In this document: in pieces, positions 36,066-47,830 of the stretch
Layout of the letters: each line of letters opens with the position of its first letter
Numbering within the stretch: the stretch's first letter is position 1
Assembly: GCA_037903355.1 (NCBI GenBank)
Contig: JBAJFE010000026.1
Location: forward strand, 6,324,001-6,388,000
Direction: 5' to 3'
Source: Trichuris trichiura
Lineage: Eukaryota > Nematoda > Enoplea > Trichinellida > Trichuridae
Length of the DNA stretch: 64,000 nucleotides
The notes under the pieces: generated by a model
The model's input: only the letters and a program-made list of their open reading frames with translations
What the model was told of the DNA's origin: nothing
Database searches by the model: none
Program-made: the position numbers and the translations under genes

Positions 36066-39000
36066 TCATCCTGCGTCAGCAGACAACGTGCAAACAAGGT
36101 TTGTATCACCGTAAGGTTCGTCAATTCTACTTACAGCAGGCCATACCTTCCTACGTGACCACTCCTTGAAAATTAAATCGAATGTTAAAAGGTAAAAACC
36201 ATAAGGAATCGACGCAAAAAAATACCGCAGGATAGCTGGCCAAACTTCTCAGATAAGGACGGTCCCATTTGTCACCACAGACAATTTTAATTGTATGGGG
36301 TGCCATCTAGAAAATAATGCAATTACCCTCAAATGTAACAATCGCAATCCTACTTTCAAAACATTGTTTGCACGATCATGCTGGCCAGATTCAATCGACG
36401 CTATCTCCTTCCTAATATTAATCAGAGCTTCGCACATTCGATCAAGCTCTTGCTTGTCCTCTGATTCTGTAGGTTCAATCATCAAGCATCCACTTACCGG
36501 AAACGAAACGGTTGGCGCGTGGAATCTATAATAACAAAATTTTGCTTCTACAGCTGAACGGCTGAGTTTTCTTTTCCTCACCCGTAATCCATCAGACGTT
36601 TGGCAATATCGACCACTTCGATGCCTGCGGTTTTCTTAAACTCACGGCAATCAAGCAAGAACTCGTGAGCAACAAAACCTTCAAATCAGAAACAAATATC
36701 AAGACGAACTTTGAGGTTTTATTAATCAATACCTTTCGAACCACGGAAGAGAATACGGTAATGATTACTCAGTCTGGCTGACATATAGTTTGCGTTCAGT
36801 ATGGCCACCTGGGTAGCAGTACGTAAACCCTTTGCGCCCATGGAAGCGATATAAATCCACGGTACGGGCAGAATACTCGGAGAACCCCAGTGACATGCAC
36901 TTACGGTTCCGCAGGACGTCAGCGTGTTCATCGCATCTCCCCCTAGTGGATGTGATGGAAGAAAGGGAATCAGGTGATCTTTTCTAAGGATAAATGTTGA
37001 ATAGATGCTAAGACTGTTAGGAGGGCAGTTACACTCCGATAGGACCCATTCCTGGTCCACCGCCGCCATGGGGAATACAAAACGTCTTGTGTAAATTTAA
37101 GTGAGCAACGTCAAAGCCATAATCACCAGGTCGACAAAGGCCAACTTGAGCATTCATATTTGCTCCATCCAAGTAGACTTGACCTCCACAAGAATGTATC
37201 AAATCACAAATATCAACGATGCGCTCATCGAACAACCCAAAAGTTGATGGGTACGTTATCATCATGCACCCGAGCTGTTTGCTATTTTCTTCAACCTGTT
37301 CCATAAGTAAGAATCCATTCAATCTAAAAGTAACTTTAACCTACCTTGCTGCGTAAGTCGTCCCAATCAATGTTTCCATTGCGATCTGTCGCTACATTCA
37401 CAGCAGTGAAACCCGCCATGCGACAGCTTGCAGGGTTGGTACCGTGGGCTGAATCCGGTATGAGGCAAATCTGAAATCGTTTAATGACTTATTCGGTTCC
37501 CCTTAGCATGAGTGAAGCTTACGGTCCGATGTTGTTCTCCTTTTGAGCAAAGATAAGCTTTAACACACAAGAGTCCCGTATATTCGCCTTGCGCCCCACT
37601 GTTCAAACAGTTTTGAAAGCAATACTGCAACTGTACATTCAACTTACCTATTGGGCTGAAAAGAGAACTGGTTGAACCCAGTCATTTCGCAGAGCCACGA
37701 GTTAAGGTCAGAGAACAGTCTGCGATATCCGTCAACTTGATCTAGCGGCACGTATGGGTGAATGTTAGAAAATTCTGGCCAAGAGCACGGCTGTCCATGA
37801 AACACCGGTATACATACGCATACTTGCATTACACGCCTTATACATTAACATACCGTCAACTGGATGGCACTGTTTAGCTTCATGGTGCAAGAGCCCTGCA
37901 TAATCACCCTTCAAAATTTTCTGACGCCTAACCAAAGGTTTACCAAAGGAATAGCTGAGTCGACCAGTGATACATCTTTACCTTGCAATTGCTTCACATA
38001 ACGCATGAACATCTGCTCCGAGTGAAAACTAAAATCCACATCTGAATTGCAGCAGCATCATCAAAATTGCCCCTCTCAAATTGAATATGCATAGTGTAAG
38101 GCTCAAAATAAACTTCCATTAATAGCCGCTGCATTCCTGCGGTACGCAACATTACTGTTCGAATAAATTCAGCCAGCAAACATTGTAAAGCTAGGAACCG
38201 ATGTCAGTGAAGACGAAATTTTCAAGAAATTAATTGCTATTACAGTTTAATACCTTCACAACAAAGAAACATCTGGCCATTTAAATCGGAATTCCTCGAA
38301 CGTTTTTGATAAAACAGCATAAAGTATAGCACAGAAACTTTGCTAATATTACATCTAAGGTTGCTGAAGGGTAGCTCACTCCCGACTTTAAAATTGGCAG
38401 GTAACCGCAGAATCAAGCATAGCTGGCCTGAAGCAGAAACGTTTTCTGAACTATGCCGAACGCCCATTGCTAGTGCTGTAAAAATAATTATACACAATCA
38501 TATTGAATTCAACAGAATAGGCAAAACTGAACGAAGAGACGGAACTAAAGCGATAAGAAAAAGCGGTCGAACATTTCTCCTTACTAACAGGAGCAAATGC
38601 GTTACGATAGCTCACATAGAAATAACTTGGAATAACAAATTCATTAGTAAAAATTTAAAAGCCAAACCGGGATTAAGTAAAAAATGCTTAGGCATTATTT
38701 ACGACTAATAATTCAATTTTAACATCGTTACGCAGGAAGAGAAACAAGAAGAAAAAAATAATATAGAAGCGATTTCGAAACAAGAAACACAAACAATAAA
38801 AGTACTGAAAATAGAATCGCTACAGATGAGACCACAAAGCTTCGTCTTGTGACATAATTTGCTTCCCGATAAGTAAGCACATTTTTGCCCAAAGGATTTT
38901 CAGGTCCCACTCGATCCATTAACATTAATATTAACAGCGTATAATGAGCATATCTAAGCGCTAGCAAAAAGACAATGAACACTTTAAAGTGACTCTGTGA

Positions 39001-41463
39001 AGTGCACTATGCACTTCTTACCTTCCTCTGAACGGAATACCGAAACAAAAAATGGAGATCAGCGGTACTTAGCCAGCACTGATTAACAAAACAAGCAATT
39101 GCGAAACCTTACTTCAATTATGTTGGAAACCGATCGCAACTTCAAAAAAAAAGAAAAAATTAAGAGAAAATAAGCAATAGACAATTGGAAAATCAATTTA
39201 AGTATGGCGTGAAGCGCCCTGACAGATTCCGTTGATCGTTAGACAAGTATCAGGAGATAAGCCCCAAAGTTTTGAAAGTAGTTCTTTCATGTTAAAGTGC
39301 CTTTATTACGGATCATGTGTCCCGTTGGTATGTAAAATGTACGTAAATTCCTCGGAGCTTTTGGGTTTGTCGCGATCCATCTTCAGCGGTCAAACAAAGA
39401 CGCGTCGCGACAGACCCGAAAGCTCCGGGGAATTTACGTTCATTTTACTTACCAGCTGGATACATGACCCGTAATAAAGACACTTTAATATGAAAACTTA
39501 CAGTCCCGTAGAAAAACATCACATTTTCTAGTTTTTTCATGGCAGATTCGCTCAGGCTAAAAACGCAGTTTTTTTCTAACTCTGAAACCTTCTGAGGTCA
39601 GTTACTAGTACTTACCAGTGGATACAGCGTTGTAGAGCTTTTGATAATATAGGAAATCAAAATTAAGCTCATTTTCTTTTATCTTACTACACTAACTTCA
39701 CAGAGAAGACTCAAAGGCCCGGAAAAACATCGTATTTCAGGAGATACTTCAGTAGTTCACAAGACCTTCGATCCCTCATCAATACTAGTAAAACGTAAAC
39801 AATTACAGCCAGTGCCTACCTACCTTGCTAAAGGTAGGTACTCCGCTTTCTACGCTTGGAAAATGGAAAACTTTTGGTCTGGGGGCTCCAGGAGTACATC
39901 AGGAACTGGACAAGATACAAAAATACCAGGAACAGCCTAAGTAAAGCAAAGAAAGGCAACATGGCAGACAACAACTACTAGATCCAAAGGGGGTACTTCA
40001 GCAAGCCCTAAGAGCCTCCTCAATCACTGAGCATGTAGCACAATGTCAAAACAACTATATCCTTGGGTGTTTTGCTGAAAGATACCGTGTCCCTCGACTG
40101 ACCATTTAGAAAAAAATAATAATGCACAAATCTAGCTCAAGATACCTCTCAGAATAATAAAGAGTATATTTACATAAAGAGAGCTGAACTTACGAATTAA
40201 AAACTGGCTGTTTCAGGAACTCACTCTTACGTTGGAACCGATCTTTCAGTAAGTAGCGTGGCTCTGTCCGCTGAAAATAAAACTCATTAACTGCTTATTC
40301 AAAGTAGAGAATAAAAAAATTATACAGGAACTGAAGTACCGAAGATTTCCATTAATACGGTAACGTCCTCATCCTCCACCGTCTCGTCCATTGAAATTCC
40401 AATCTAATTACAGTAAAGTTCTCAAAAGCTAAGCAGCTAATTCGAGAAAACGTACAGCCGGTTCAGTGGGAAAGTAGCGGAGGTTGATCCTATTGGAAAC
40501 ACACTTTGCGTGCAGTTGCTCAATGCTAGCAGCATCGAGCCCGGTTATCTTCACCGTGTCGAAGAACTGCTCATGTGGAATGCGATAGCCGCATTGATAC
40601 AACCCTAAAAATTTGTTAACAAATATGCAAATAAAGAAAAAGAGTTACTAAGTAAAAATTAAACAACGACAGTAACCCTTTTAAGCATTGTGACAAAAAG
40701 ACTTTGCGCTTCTTAAAGGCACGTTACATTTTGAAAAATTCGCATTTGCGCTATCTCAGGAACGCTCGTCAGCTGAACGAATAGAGTATTAAAATTAAAA
40801 TTATGAGTACGATTCTTCAAAGAGAACAGGTTAGGAAAGAAATGCCTCTTGACTTAAAAACAATGTATTAATTATACGCTAAGACAAGCGCGGCAAAGAG
40901 TATTGCAACTTACAAATGAAAACCTAAAATTAAAGATTTCATATGTGCATATCAGGACACCTACCGCGTCAAAATGTTAGAGCCAAAAGATTCCAATACA
41001 CCGTTCTCTTATCGTTCCATTTTGACGTAGCAAAATTTCAGCGTAGGAAGCGCTTATATGTACAGTAAGAAAGGAGAAGAAGCTATCATCAATGGAAACT
41101 TCCAAAGATGGTAGGATGAGTTGTTAATTCTTCCAACGCCGTAATTATTCTTCCGTGTTAACGGATGGTATTTACAGAAGCCAAACCTACTAAATCGAAA
41201 AATGCTTTCTGCCTTTCAATTATTTTTATAGTCCCACTTCATTGTGGCATATTGTGTTATTGAAACGTGATTTGTTTACGATGATGAAGACTTAGGATTT
41301 TAAACGCCATAAGACGACTAAATTTGCTTACCTACTATTAGAAGTGCAAGAGGAAATAGAAAAATTGATCAAAAAGGTTAAGTATACGCATGTCCCTCAG
41401 GATGGCTTGAAAAGCAAACAAAACGCACTAAGGAAATATTATTATTATTATTATTATTATTAC

Positions 41464-41518
<55 letters not shown>

Positions 41519-43534
41519 GATGTTGTCGTTGTTGTTGTTATTATTATTAATCAAAGACTAGTAGCAACCTTTTGCCCAGATCAGCAACGCTTTCAAAATG
41601 GCCTGCACGTAATAGAACATAAGAGGGCCGTTATCTGAAGGGATTATTTGCTCCGAATAAAGCGGGAGAATTTTTGACGAATCCTAAGCGGGTAAACTTG
41701 GCAACTACAAAATATTCATCAGTTTGATCAACAGAGCAAAACAAAATTTAGCTTTCTGTTTCCCATGAAGACATAGTGATTACAGAAATACGGTTTGTTA
41801 CCTTCCGCAAAAACAGCAGCAGCATTATGAACTCGCTGCGCAGTACGTCGAATGCCTTTGGGTCCGTGATAAACGGCGTACATTGCAGCCATATTCGCTA
41901 ACAATGCCTGCAACCGATCAACTGCAAAAACTGATCGTGAACACAGTAGCTATTCGCTACCTGCGAGGTGCATATGTTCGAAGTAGCTTTGCCTCGTCGT
42001 ATATGCTGTTCTCTGGTTTGCAACGCAAGCCTGAATGCTGGGTCCCCACTGCTATCCCTTCAAAAATGGGAAATTTGAGATAGTATCATATAGCATGCGC
42101 TAGCTGCTTCACTTTGACAATCCTACAATTCGTCCTGGCATCGCCCTTATCAGTGATCCTCTCTTGTACCGATCCGAAACGGCAAAGAAGGCAGCATGCG
42201 GACCACCGTACCCAAGAGGGAGACCGAACCTTTGAGCGCTACCTACAGCTACGTCAGCGCCGAATTCCCCTGGCGGGCGAATGATTGCGCAAGCTAAAAG
42301 GTCGGTAGCCACGACAAACAATCCCTGAAAACTAATGGCTTATTACAGTACAGAAAATAAGTTACTTTAACCCCGTTGCGATGCACTTCGCTTGCCAGTT
42401 GCCCAAAGTCGACAATGGACCCATTAGTATCAGGATACTGTACAAGAACACCGGACACATTTTTCAAATCGTACTGCGACCAGTCTTCGACAATTTTCAA
42501 GCAAATACCATTGTATCTGAAGCGAAAATCTGAAGCTTTCCTCAGTTTAACGTTGCATTTTTAAGCTGATTGCCGTCTATCAATGAACTGCAGTTTAAAC
42601 CACCCACGCAAACTTATACAACAAATTTTTTTAAATATTACAAAACCCTTTTTACTTTGATACAAGGCAAGCACAAATACAAAAACTTACCGTGCACGAG
42701 TCTGGCATACAGCTATGTTCTGCGGATGCAATGCTTTGTCAATTAGAAACGTTCTCTTTCCAATCACCCTGAGAAAAGTGAAATCGAAAGAAATTGTTGC
42801 GAATGGAGTGAACACCTTTCACAAAGTTGCATAGCTTCAGCACAAGCGGTAGCCTCATCTAACAAAGATGCGTTGCTCGTACCCATGGCAGTCATTTCGC
42901 AAACCATTGTTTGAAAGTTCATCAAACTTTCAAGGCGACCTTGAGCAATTTCCGGCTGGTAAGGCGTGTAAGATGTCAACCTGAAAAAAATAGAGTTGGC
43001 AAAAAGGAGGGAATCGCTTAAAATAACCAGGTGAAATTTTCAAAAATATTCCTGCGAATGACCGCGGGGAGGATGCAATCGTAAAATCCCATTCCAATGT
43101 AGCTTTTCCAAATTTTGTTCATCGACGCGATTTTTTTAATATTCCTGAGCACTTCTCTTTCGTCTGCATGCAAAAAATTGAACTTTTATTTAAAATAATT
43201 CAAACTGCTCCACCCTGACCCAATGATCCCGGTAAATTCAGCATCTTGCCGCTGCGTATGGAGGCGGGCACCGCTTTGCTTGTCAATTCCTCTAAAGACT
43301 GCAACAGCAAACCAAAACAATTTTGACAAACAAATTTTATACTTTCCCGCTTACTGTACAGCCAAGCGTCGCTAACATGTCCATCTGTTCCTGCTCGCTG
43401 GGACCTATGTGACGACGAGCAAGGGTGTCCAATTTTGGCAGTGCATACGCTTTCGCGGAGCGGGATAATCGAACGAAAGAATTTATCATCATTCTTTTCG
43501 CACTGCTAAGCAATATATAACGCAATGTATGCAT
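36066..43534 (-). CDS. GLDC: Glycine dehydrogenase (decarboxylating), P-protein
   Basis: Mitochondrial PLP enzyme of the glycine cleavage system: decarboxylates glycine and passes the aminomethyl group to the H-protein lipoyl arm. Exons: 43534-43355, 43298-43220, 43163-43028, 42980-42816, 42768-42691, 42516-42366, 42324-42113, 42057-41961, 41907-41802, 40604-40456, 40403-40340, 40290-40194, 38028-37944, 37895-37854, 37790-37648, 37598-37523, 37470-37345, 37295-37033, 36983-36733, 36678-36582, 36525-36354, 36306-36226, 36164-36066. They total 2,949 nt (982 aa; human 1,020). The first exon has an Arg/Ser-rich presequence, then [13 protein letters not shown]. Both homologous halves are present: [17 protein letters not shown], then [18 protein letters not shown] and [27 protein letters not shown]; and the PLP site [16 protein letters not shown] with Lys732. 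Upstream of IPLGSC it reads VDSA where human has VHSM. Confidence 0.93.
38029..40193 (-). other. 2.2 kb GLDC intron carrying a foldback element
   Basis: Between exons ending 40194 and starting 38028 (phase 2). It contains the inverted repeat at 39292-39488. The other long GLDC intron (41801-40605) holds the ATT microsatellite. No coding sequence was recognised in either. Confidence 0.6.
39292..39488. repeat. Foldback element, same family as 779-960
   Basis: Arms 39292-39375 and 39405-39488 are imperfect reverse complements centred on 39390, with similarity extending a little further out. The shared core GGAGCTTT(C/T)GGGT and ATC(C/T)(A/G)TCTTCAGCGGT links it to the hairpin at 779-960. It lies inside a GLDC intron. 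Confidence 0.8.
41437..41550. repeat. ATT microsatellite
   Basis: About 25-30 ATT triplets with an ACT interruption, then GTT variants. It lies in GLDC intron 9. Confidence 0.95.
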
Positions 43535-45221
43535 CTTGAAGTCGCTGCAAGATTAAACGCATTAGCATATTTACGGAAATAAATACAACCTACACGCCAG
43601 CAACTGCAAACTAATAAGCTTTAAGCGTAAATAAGGTAATGCTACTATTCACGTACAGTAAACATACAGGTTGGGTGAAGGCCACCGGTTTTCATGCTGC
43701 AAGCAGTAGAACAGCAGCAAGCCCAAATGCAATGACGATGAGCCATTTAAGCATTTTACAAACACACCAGAATTGAAAAATAGTAAAAGAATTCTGTTAC
43801 GTTTTGATAAACCTATCGAGAAAGAGCACAGAACAGCGCAATGATCGTTGAATCGAGCTGACTTGGGACGGACGTCATTCAGTCAACAAACGAAGTACTT
43901 AAACATACATACGCATAATACAACAAGAAATGGAGCAAAACAGCACAAGTTAAAACTAATTTTTTTCTTGTTATCATACGCAAGCATAGAACAAAGGCTA
44001 ATGATGGGAAACTTGAATACCGTGCAGAAAGACAGTACGCAATCTGATATGCAAAATTCGTTTGAATATCCTTGAAAAACTTTTAGTAGCATTATTTGTT
44101 ACGCTCCAACAAGAGTTTTATCTTTACGCGGCATATGAAAAATATGAACTTATCCTTTCCTTTTACGAAACTGAGAACGAAGGTAAACGCACTTAGCGCA
44201 TATCCCCAAACTTGATATCGTGTTAACAGAACGGTATACGACTACGACGAATGTACTAGTGCTTGTAACAATGGTACCTACGGTTCTCTTTAGCTCGCTT
44301 CTAGCAACTCTTTGGAAAAACAGAGGGAAGACAGAAAACCCGGCCAGCAGGTATAGTCATAAAAGCCGCTTTAAGTTTGCCAAGCCAAAAACTTTATTTT
44401 CTTTAGTACACAAACGAGCAAACCATACGAATTTACACAGCGCCAAGTATATATACATATATATGCTACAGGCATATTAAATCAAGAATTCTATAAAATA
44501 CCCTAAATTTTTAGGCAATGTATGAAGGGCTTAATGTCATACACATTTCCCAAGCATTCTATGCAATGCCTAATGGCAAACAAGCGAAGTATCAAGTCGA
44601 GTCTTTTCACCGATGTCCCTACAAACCTATAGGGGTCAAAGTGGGGTGTTTTCATGCTACCTTGACGACTGGACTTTTCTTATTTCTTGGGTTAGGCTTA
44701 GGCTAGGGCTGAACAAAGTATCCAACAAGGATACCGAAAAATTGGGCGCCTTGACTGTAGAAATTCCAACATATTTTAAAATGCCTTTGATTTATATCAA
44801 TTTTATGCTCTACGCTATTAATAGTGTTTTTGTAACGGTTTAGTTCAACATTCTCGCGTTCCGTTTTCAGCGAAAACAATTAATCGCCTTCTCTACTATA
44901 CACGATTACTTAAAAGCTCTTATTTTCTTTGGAAAATTCTTTAGTACAGGTCGGTATTAAAGATTGTGCAGGAGGTAGATACGCTTTTCCATTAACAGAA
45001 AAAACGTGATGCTGAACGTACCTGTATGAAAACACGTATCTGCTAATCTGAAATCCAAGCAGTACGGCATACGTGCATGACCTCACAATGGAACAACCAT
45101 TTTGTGACAGAATAGGAGCAACAGGTCTCACTCTGGACATTTCAGTTTCAATCCAATGCAGCTATGCCCGCGTAAAAAATGACCACTGCCCAGAGATTTA
45201 TTATTATGATAATTTAATATT
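43535..45221. other. Intergenic region between GLDC and the Penelope-like element
   Basis: A/T rich with only short chance frames. It should contain the GLDC promoter and 5' UTR; no specific element was recognised. Confidence 0.4.
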
Positions 45222-45506
45222 TCGAAAGACAGGATGTCTTTTAACAGGCTTGAATAGTTTCATAGTAGATCTTCAGATTCACGGGTTTGGCCTGTTGGAT
45301 GTATCTGTAAGTAAACTTCAAAATGCCCTACCAACGGATGGATGAGCAAATTGTAAGAGAAAATACAGACCAATTTGTATACCGTACGTTTCGGAACTGC
45401 TCGTGTTCCGTCGTCAGCAGTGTTGGGGAGAAGGTGTTTATTCGGTAAGGGGTTTATATAGCGCATGGGTACAATGAGTGTTTGATTAGTTGGGTAGGGC
45501 GCAGCA
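45222..45506 (+). repeat. Left inverted terminal repeat (pLTR)
   Basis: Mirrors 47546-47830 base for base apart from scattered substitutions. Reading on the minus strand it contains the hammerhead-like block CTGACGA...GGAAC...GTTCC-GAAAC (about 45391-45422). Confidence 0.93.
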
Positions 45507-45622
45507 TCATCATCTTCACTCAGTAACACAGATAAAACTATCGTTAACCTCAGCTCCCTTGTTCTAAACGACAATGAAAAAACAGTTTTAGGCAAAGGTT
45601 TAAATTTCGTCCCCACTCCTAA

Positions 45623-47566
45623 GAACCCCTGATTTTAGATATAATTGCCTCCACAGAGTACGGTCTCGCGCAAACCGATCCTAAGGTGGCTAAAGAAATT
45701 AAAGGTCACATCTCCAGCCTAGTATTGCGCAACAACAACAACAATCGTCCGACCCCAAACCTAAGCAGTTCAGAACGGGGGATCATTAAAAGTCTAAAAT
45801 CTAGAACGGACATTGTGATTACGAAGGCTGACAAAGGTAATACGGTTGTTATACTGGATAGGAACATCTACACACAAAAGATAAATGAGCTCCTCAGCAA
45901 CCCCGTTTACCGTCCCATAAAACAAGACCCGACCGATAAGACCCAAAAACTTTTGCAAAATATGTTAGACTCCTTCGCCAACCCAATTATTTCTAAAATA
46001 AACCGTAGTCTCTCATACATCAGTAACACTAGGTGCCCTGAACTTTACGGCCTTCCCAAAATCCACAAACCAGGGGTCCCTCTAAGACCAGTTGTCTCCA
46101 GCATTAATAGTGTCACCTCAAGACTTTGTTCATATCTAAAAACTATAATCCAACCCCTAACCGGTAAACGTGAGTCCAATGTTAAAAATTGTAAAGAATT
46201 TTGTTCCACACTAAAAGACATAAAAATGCAGCCCGGTGACATCATGGTCAGTTACGATGTAAAAGACCTTTTCACAAGCGTTCCCATAAAATATACCATC
46301 AACTTGCTTCAGACTCTGTTAGATGCGGACGACACCATCTTGCAGAGGACGAAATTAAACCCCACCCACATAGTTAAATTAGTGTCGTTCTGCATGCGCG
46401 AGGGCAACTACTTCAGATTCCAGGATAGTTTCTTCTCACAAAAGGACGGTGCGCCTATGGGCAGTCCACTCTCCCCCATACTTGCGGAGATCTTCATGGA
46501 ACATCTCGAAGAAAAAGCCTTCAGCACTCTGCAAGACTGTGCCCCTCCTATCATTTTCAAAAGATATGTAGACGACATCTTTGCCATCATAAAATCAGGC
46601 AGTGAAGAAACTCTCTTGGAACACCTGAATAGTCTTTTCCCCAACCAGATAACGCTAACCATTGAGAAGGAAAATAATTGTAAACTCCCTTTTCTAGATG
46701 TCTTAGTCATTAAACAAGGGAATAAGTTAAAAACAACAGTTTATAGGAAACCCACCCACTCGGACCGGCACCTAAACTTTTCTTCTCATCACCCTATTTC
46801 AGTTAAAAGAGGTATAGTTAAAGGGATGGTTGACAGGGCCCTAACGGTTTGTGACCCCGAATATTTAAATACAGAATTAAGACACATTTATAACACACTA
46901 TGCAGTAACGGATACCCCAGTAAATTCATCAATTCCATTATTAAACAGTGCCAACAAAATAAACCTTCATCACCGTCCCCGCCTGATAACCAACAACGCC
47001 CGGTGCTGCTCCTTCCCTACTACAGTGGTTTAAGTGAACGAATCAGGAGACTGGGGCGCTCCTTAAATTTCAACGTGAGATTTAAAAGTTCATGTAATTT
47101 TCGTTCGATTGTGAGAAATGACAAGATCAAGGTTCCTTTTGACAGCAGACCCGGTGTCATTTACCAAATAAAGTGTGGTTGCAACGCCTCCTACATAGGA
47201 GAAACGGGCAACACTTTACTTAAGAGATTCGGCCAACACATGAAGAATGTGTTGACATACAAGAACGCCGAACGAAGACTCAATGGGATACAGGCCACCG
47301 GCCGAGGGCGTCCACCGACAACGGACCCTCGAAAAGCCATGGAGAACGCGATAAGTGCCTCAGTGATCGTTGAGCACGCATCTCGGTGCACACTCGACCC
47401 GCACCCGAAGATCATATGCCACGAAAACTTATTACATCTTAGGCGTATTAAGGAGGCTCTGTACATCCAGAGCAACTCCACTATCAATCGCGACAATGGT
47501 GTGGAGGTTAGTGAAGTATGGGCTGCGCCGATTAATAAATTCCAGTGCTGCGCCCTACCCAACTAA
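45623..47566 (+). CDS. Penelope-type reverse transcriptase / GIY-YIG endonuclease
   Basis: An open frame from the stop at 45620-45622 to 47566. From 45686 it spans 626 codons. The RT has KIHKPGVPLRPVVSS, SYDVKDLFTSVP (first catalytic Asp), GAPMGSPLSPILAEIF, KRYVDDIFAI (catalytic YVDD at codons 294-297 from 45686) and LPFLDVLV. The endonuclease has GVIYQIKC and YIGETGNTLLKRFGQH. RT plus C-terminal GIY-YIG defines canonical Penelope-like elements, which prime reverse transcription at endonuclease nicks. There is no in-frame ATG near the 5' end. Matching N-terminal coding sequence (LVLNDNEKTVLGKGLNF, 45540-45619) lies in a different frame, so a one-base frameshift lies near 45620-45632. All catalytic motifs remain. 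Confidence 0.9.
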   Translation, partial: EPLILDIIASTEYGLAQTDPKVAKEIKGHISSLVLRNNNNNRPTPNLSSSERGIIKSLKSRTDIVITKADKGNTVVILDRNIYTQKINELLSNPVYRPIKQDPTDKTQKLLQNMLDSFANPIISKINRSLSYISNTRCPELYGLPKIHKPGVPLRPVVSSINSVTSRLCSYLKTIIQPLTGKRESNVKNCKEFCSTLKDIKMQPGDIMVSYDVKDLFTSVPIKYTINLLQTLLDADDTILQRTKLNPTHIVKLVSFCMREGNYFRFQDSFFSQKDGAPMGSPLSPILAEIFMEHLEEKAFSTLQDCAPPIIFKRYVDDIFAIIKSGSEETLLEHLNSLFPNQITLTIEKENNCKLPFLDVLVIKQGNKLKTTVYRKPTHSDRHLNFSSHHPISVKRGIVKGMVDRALTVCDPEYLNTELRHIYNTLCSNGYPSKFINSIIKQCQQNKPSSPSPPDNQQRPVLLLPYYSGLSERIRRLGRSLNFNVRFKSSCNFRSIVRNDKIKVPFDSRPGVIYQIKCGCNASYIGETGNTLLKRFGQHMKNVLTYKNAERRLNGIQATGRGRPPTTDPRKAMENAISASVIVEHASRCTLDPHPKIICHENLLHLRRIKEALYIQSNSTINRDNGVEVSEVWAAPINKFQCCALPN

Positions 47567-47830
47567 TCAAACAGCCATTGTACCCATGTGCTATATAAAC
47601 CCCTTACCGAATAAAAACATTCTCCCCAACACTGCTGATGAGGGAACACGAGCAGTTCCGAAACGTACGGTATACAAATTGTTCTGTATTTTCTCTTACA
47701 ATTTGCTCATCCATCCGTTGGTAGGGCATTTTGAAGTTTACTTACAGATACACCCAACAGGCCAAACCCGTGAATCTGAAGATCTACTATGAAACTATTC
47801 AAGCCTGTTAAAAGACATCCTGTCTTTCGA
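47546..47830 (-). repeat. Right inverted terminal repeat (pLTR)
   Basis: Reverse complement of 45222-45506. It overla 21 bases at the 3' end of the RT/endonuclease frame (to 47566). The + strand holds the hammerhead-like core at about 47628-47675. Confidence 0.93.
47628..47675 (+). ncRNA. Hammerhead-ribozyme-like motif in the pLTR
   Basis: CTGATGA (47635-47641) is followed by a 5-bp stem GGAAC/GTTCC closing a 7-base loop (47648-47654), then GAAAC (47660-47664), a possible tiny stem III and a GTA candidate cleavage site (47670-47672). Penelope-like elements are known to carry hammerhead motifs in their pLTRs. The other arm has CTGACGA in place of CTGATGA, a change allowed in the CUGANGA core. 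The closing pair of stem II is not canonical and stem I is weak, so activity is doubtful. Confidence 0.4.

Larger units (their letters stand above)
45222..47830 (+). mobile_element. Penelope-like retroelement with inverted terminal repeats
   Basis: The element is bounded by 285-bp inverted terminal repeats (45222-45506 and 47546-47830) that match at about 95% with no net indel. They enclose an RT plus GIY-YIG open frame. Terminal repeats (pLTRs) that may be direct or inverted are typical of Penelope-like elements. Sharp ends read TCGAAAGACAGGATGTC. No clear target-site duplication was found. High arm identity and the long open frame suggest a recent copy. Remnants of the same family lie at 34200-34481, 54556-54917 and 58590-60531. 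Confidence 0.92.

Noticed and set aside
45686..47566. A GTG start codon for the Penelope RT frame
   Set aside because: The frame is open upstream to 45623 and related sequence continues in another frame; the apparent start is an effect of the frameshift, not a real initiation codon.
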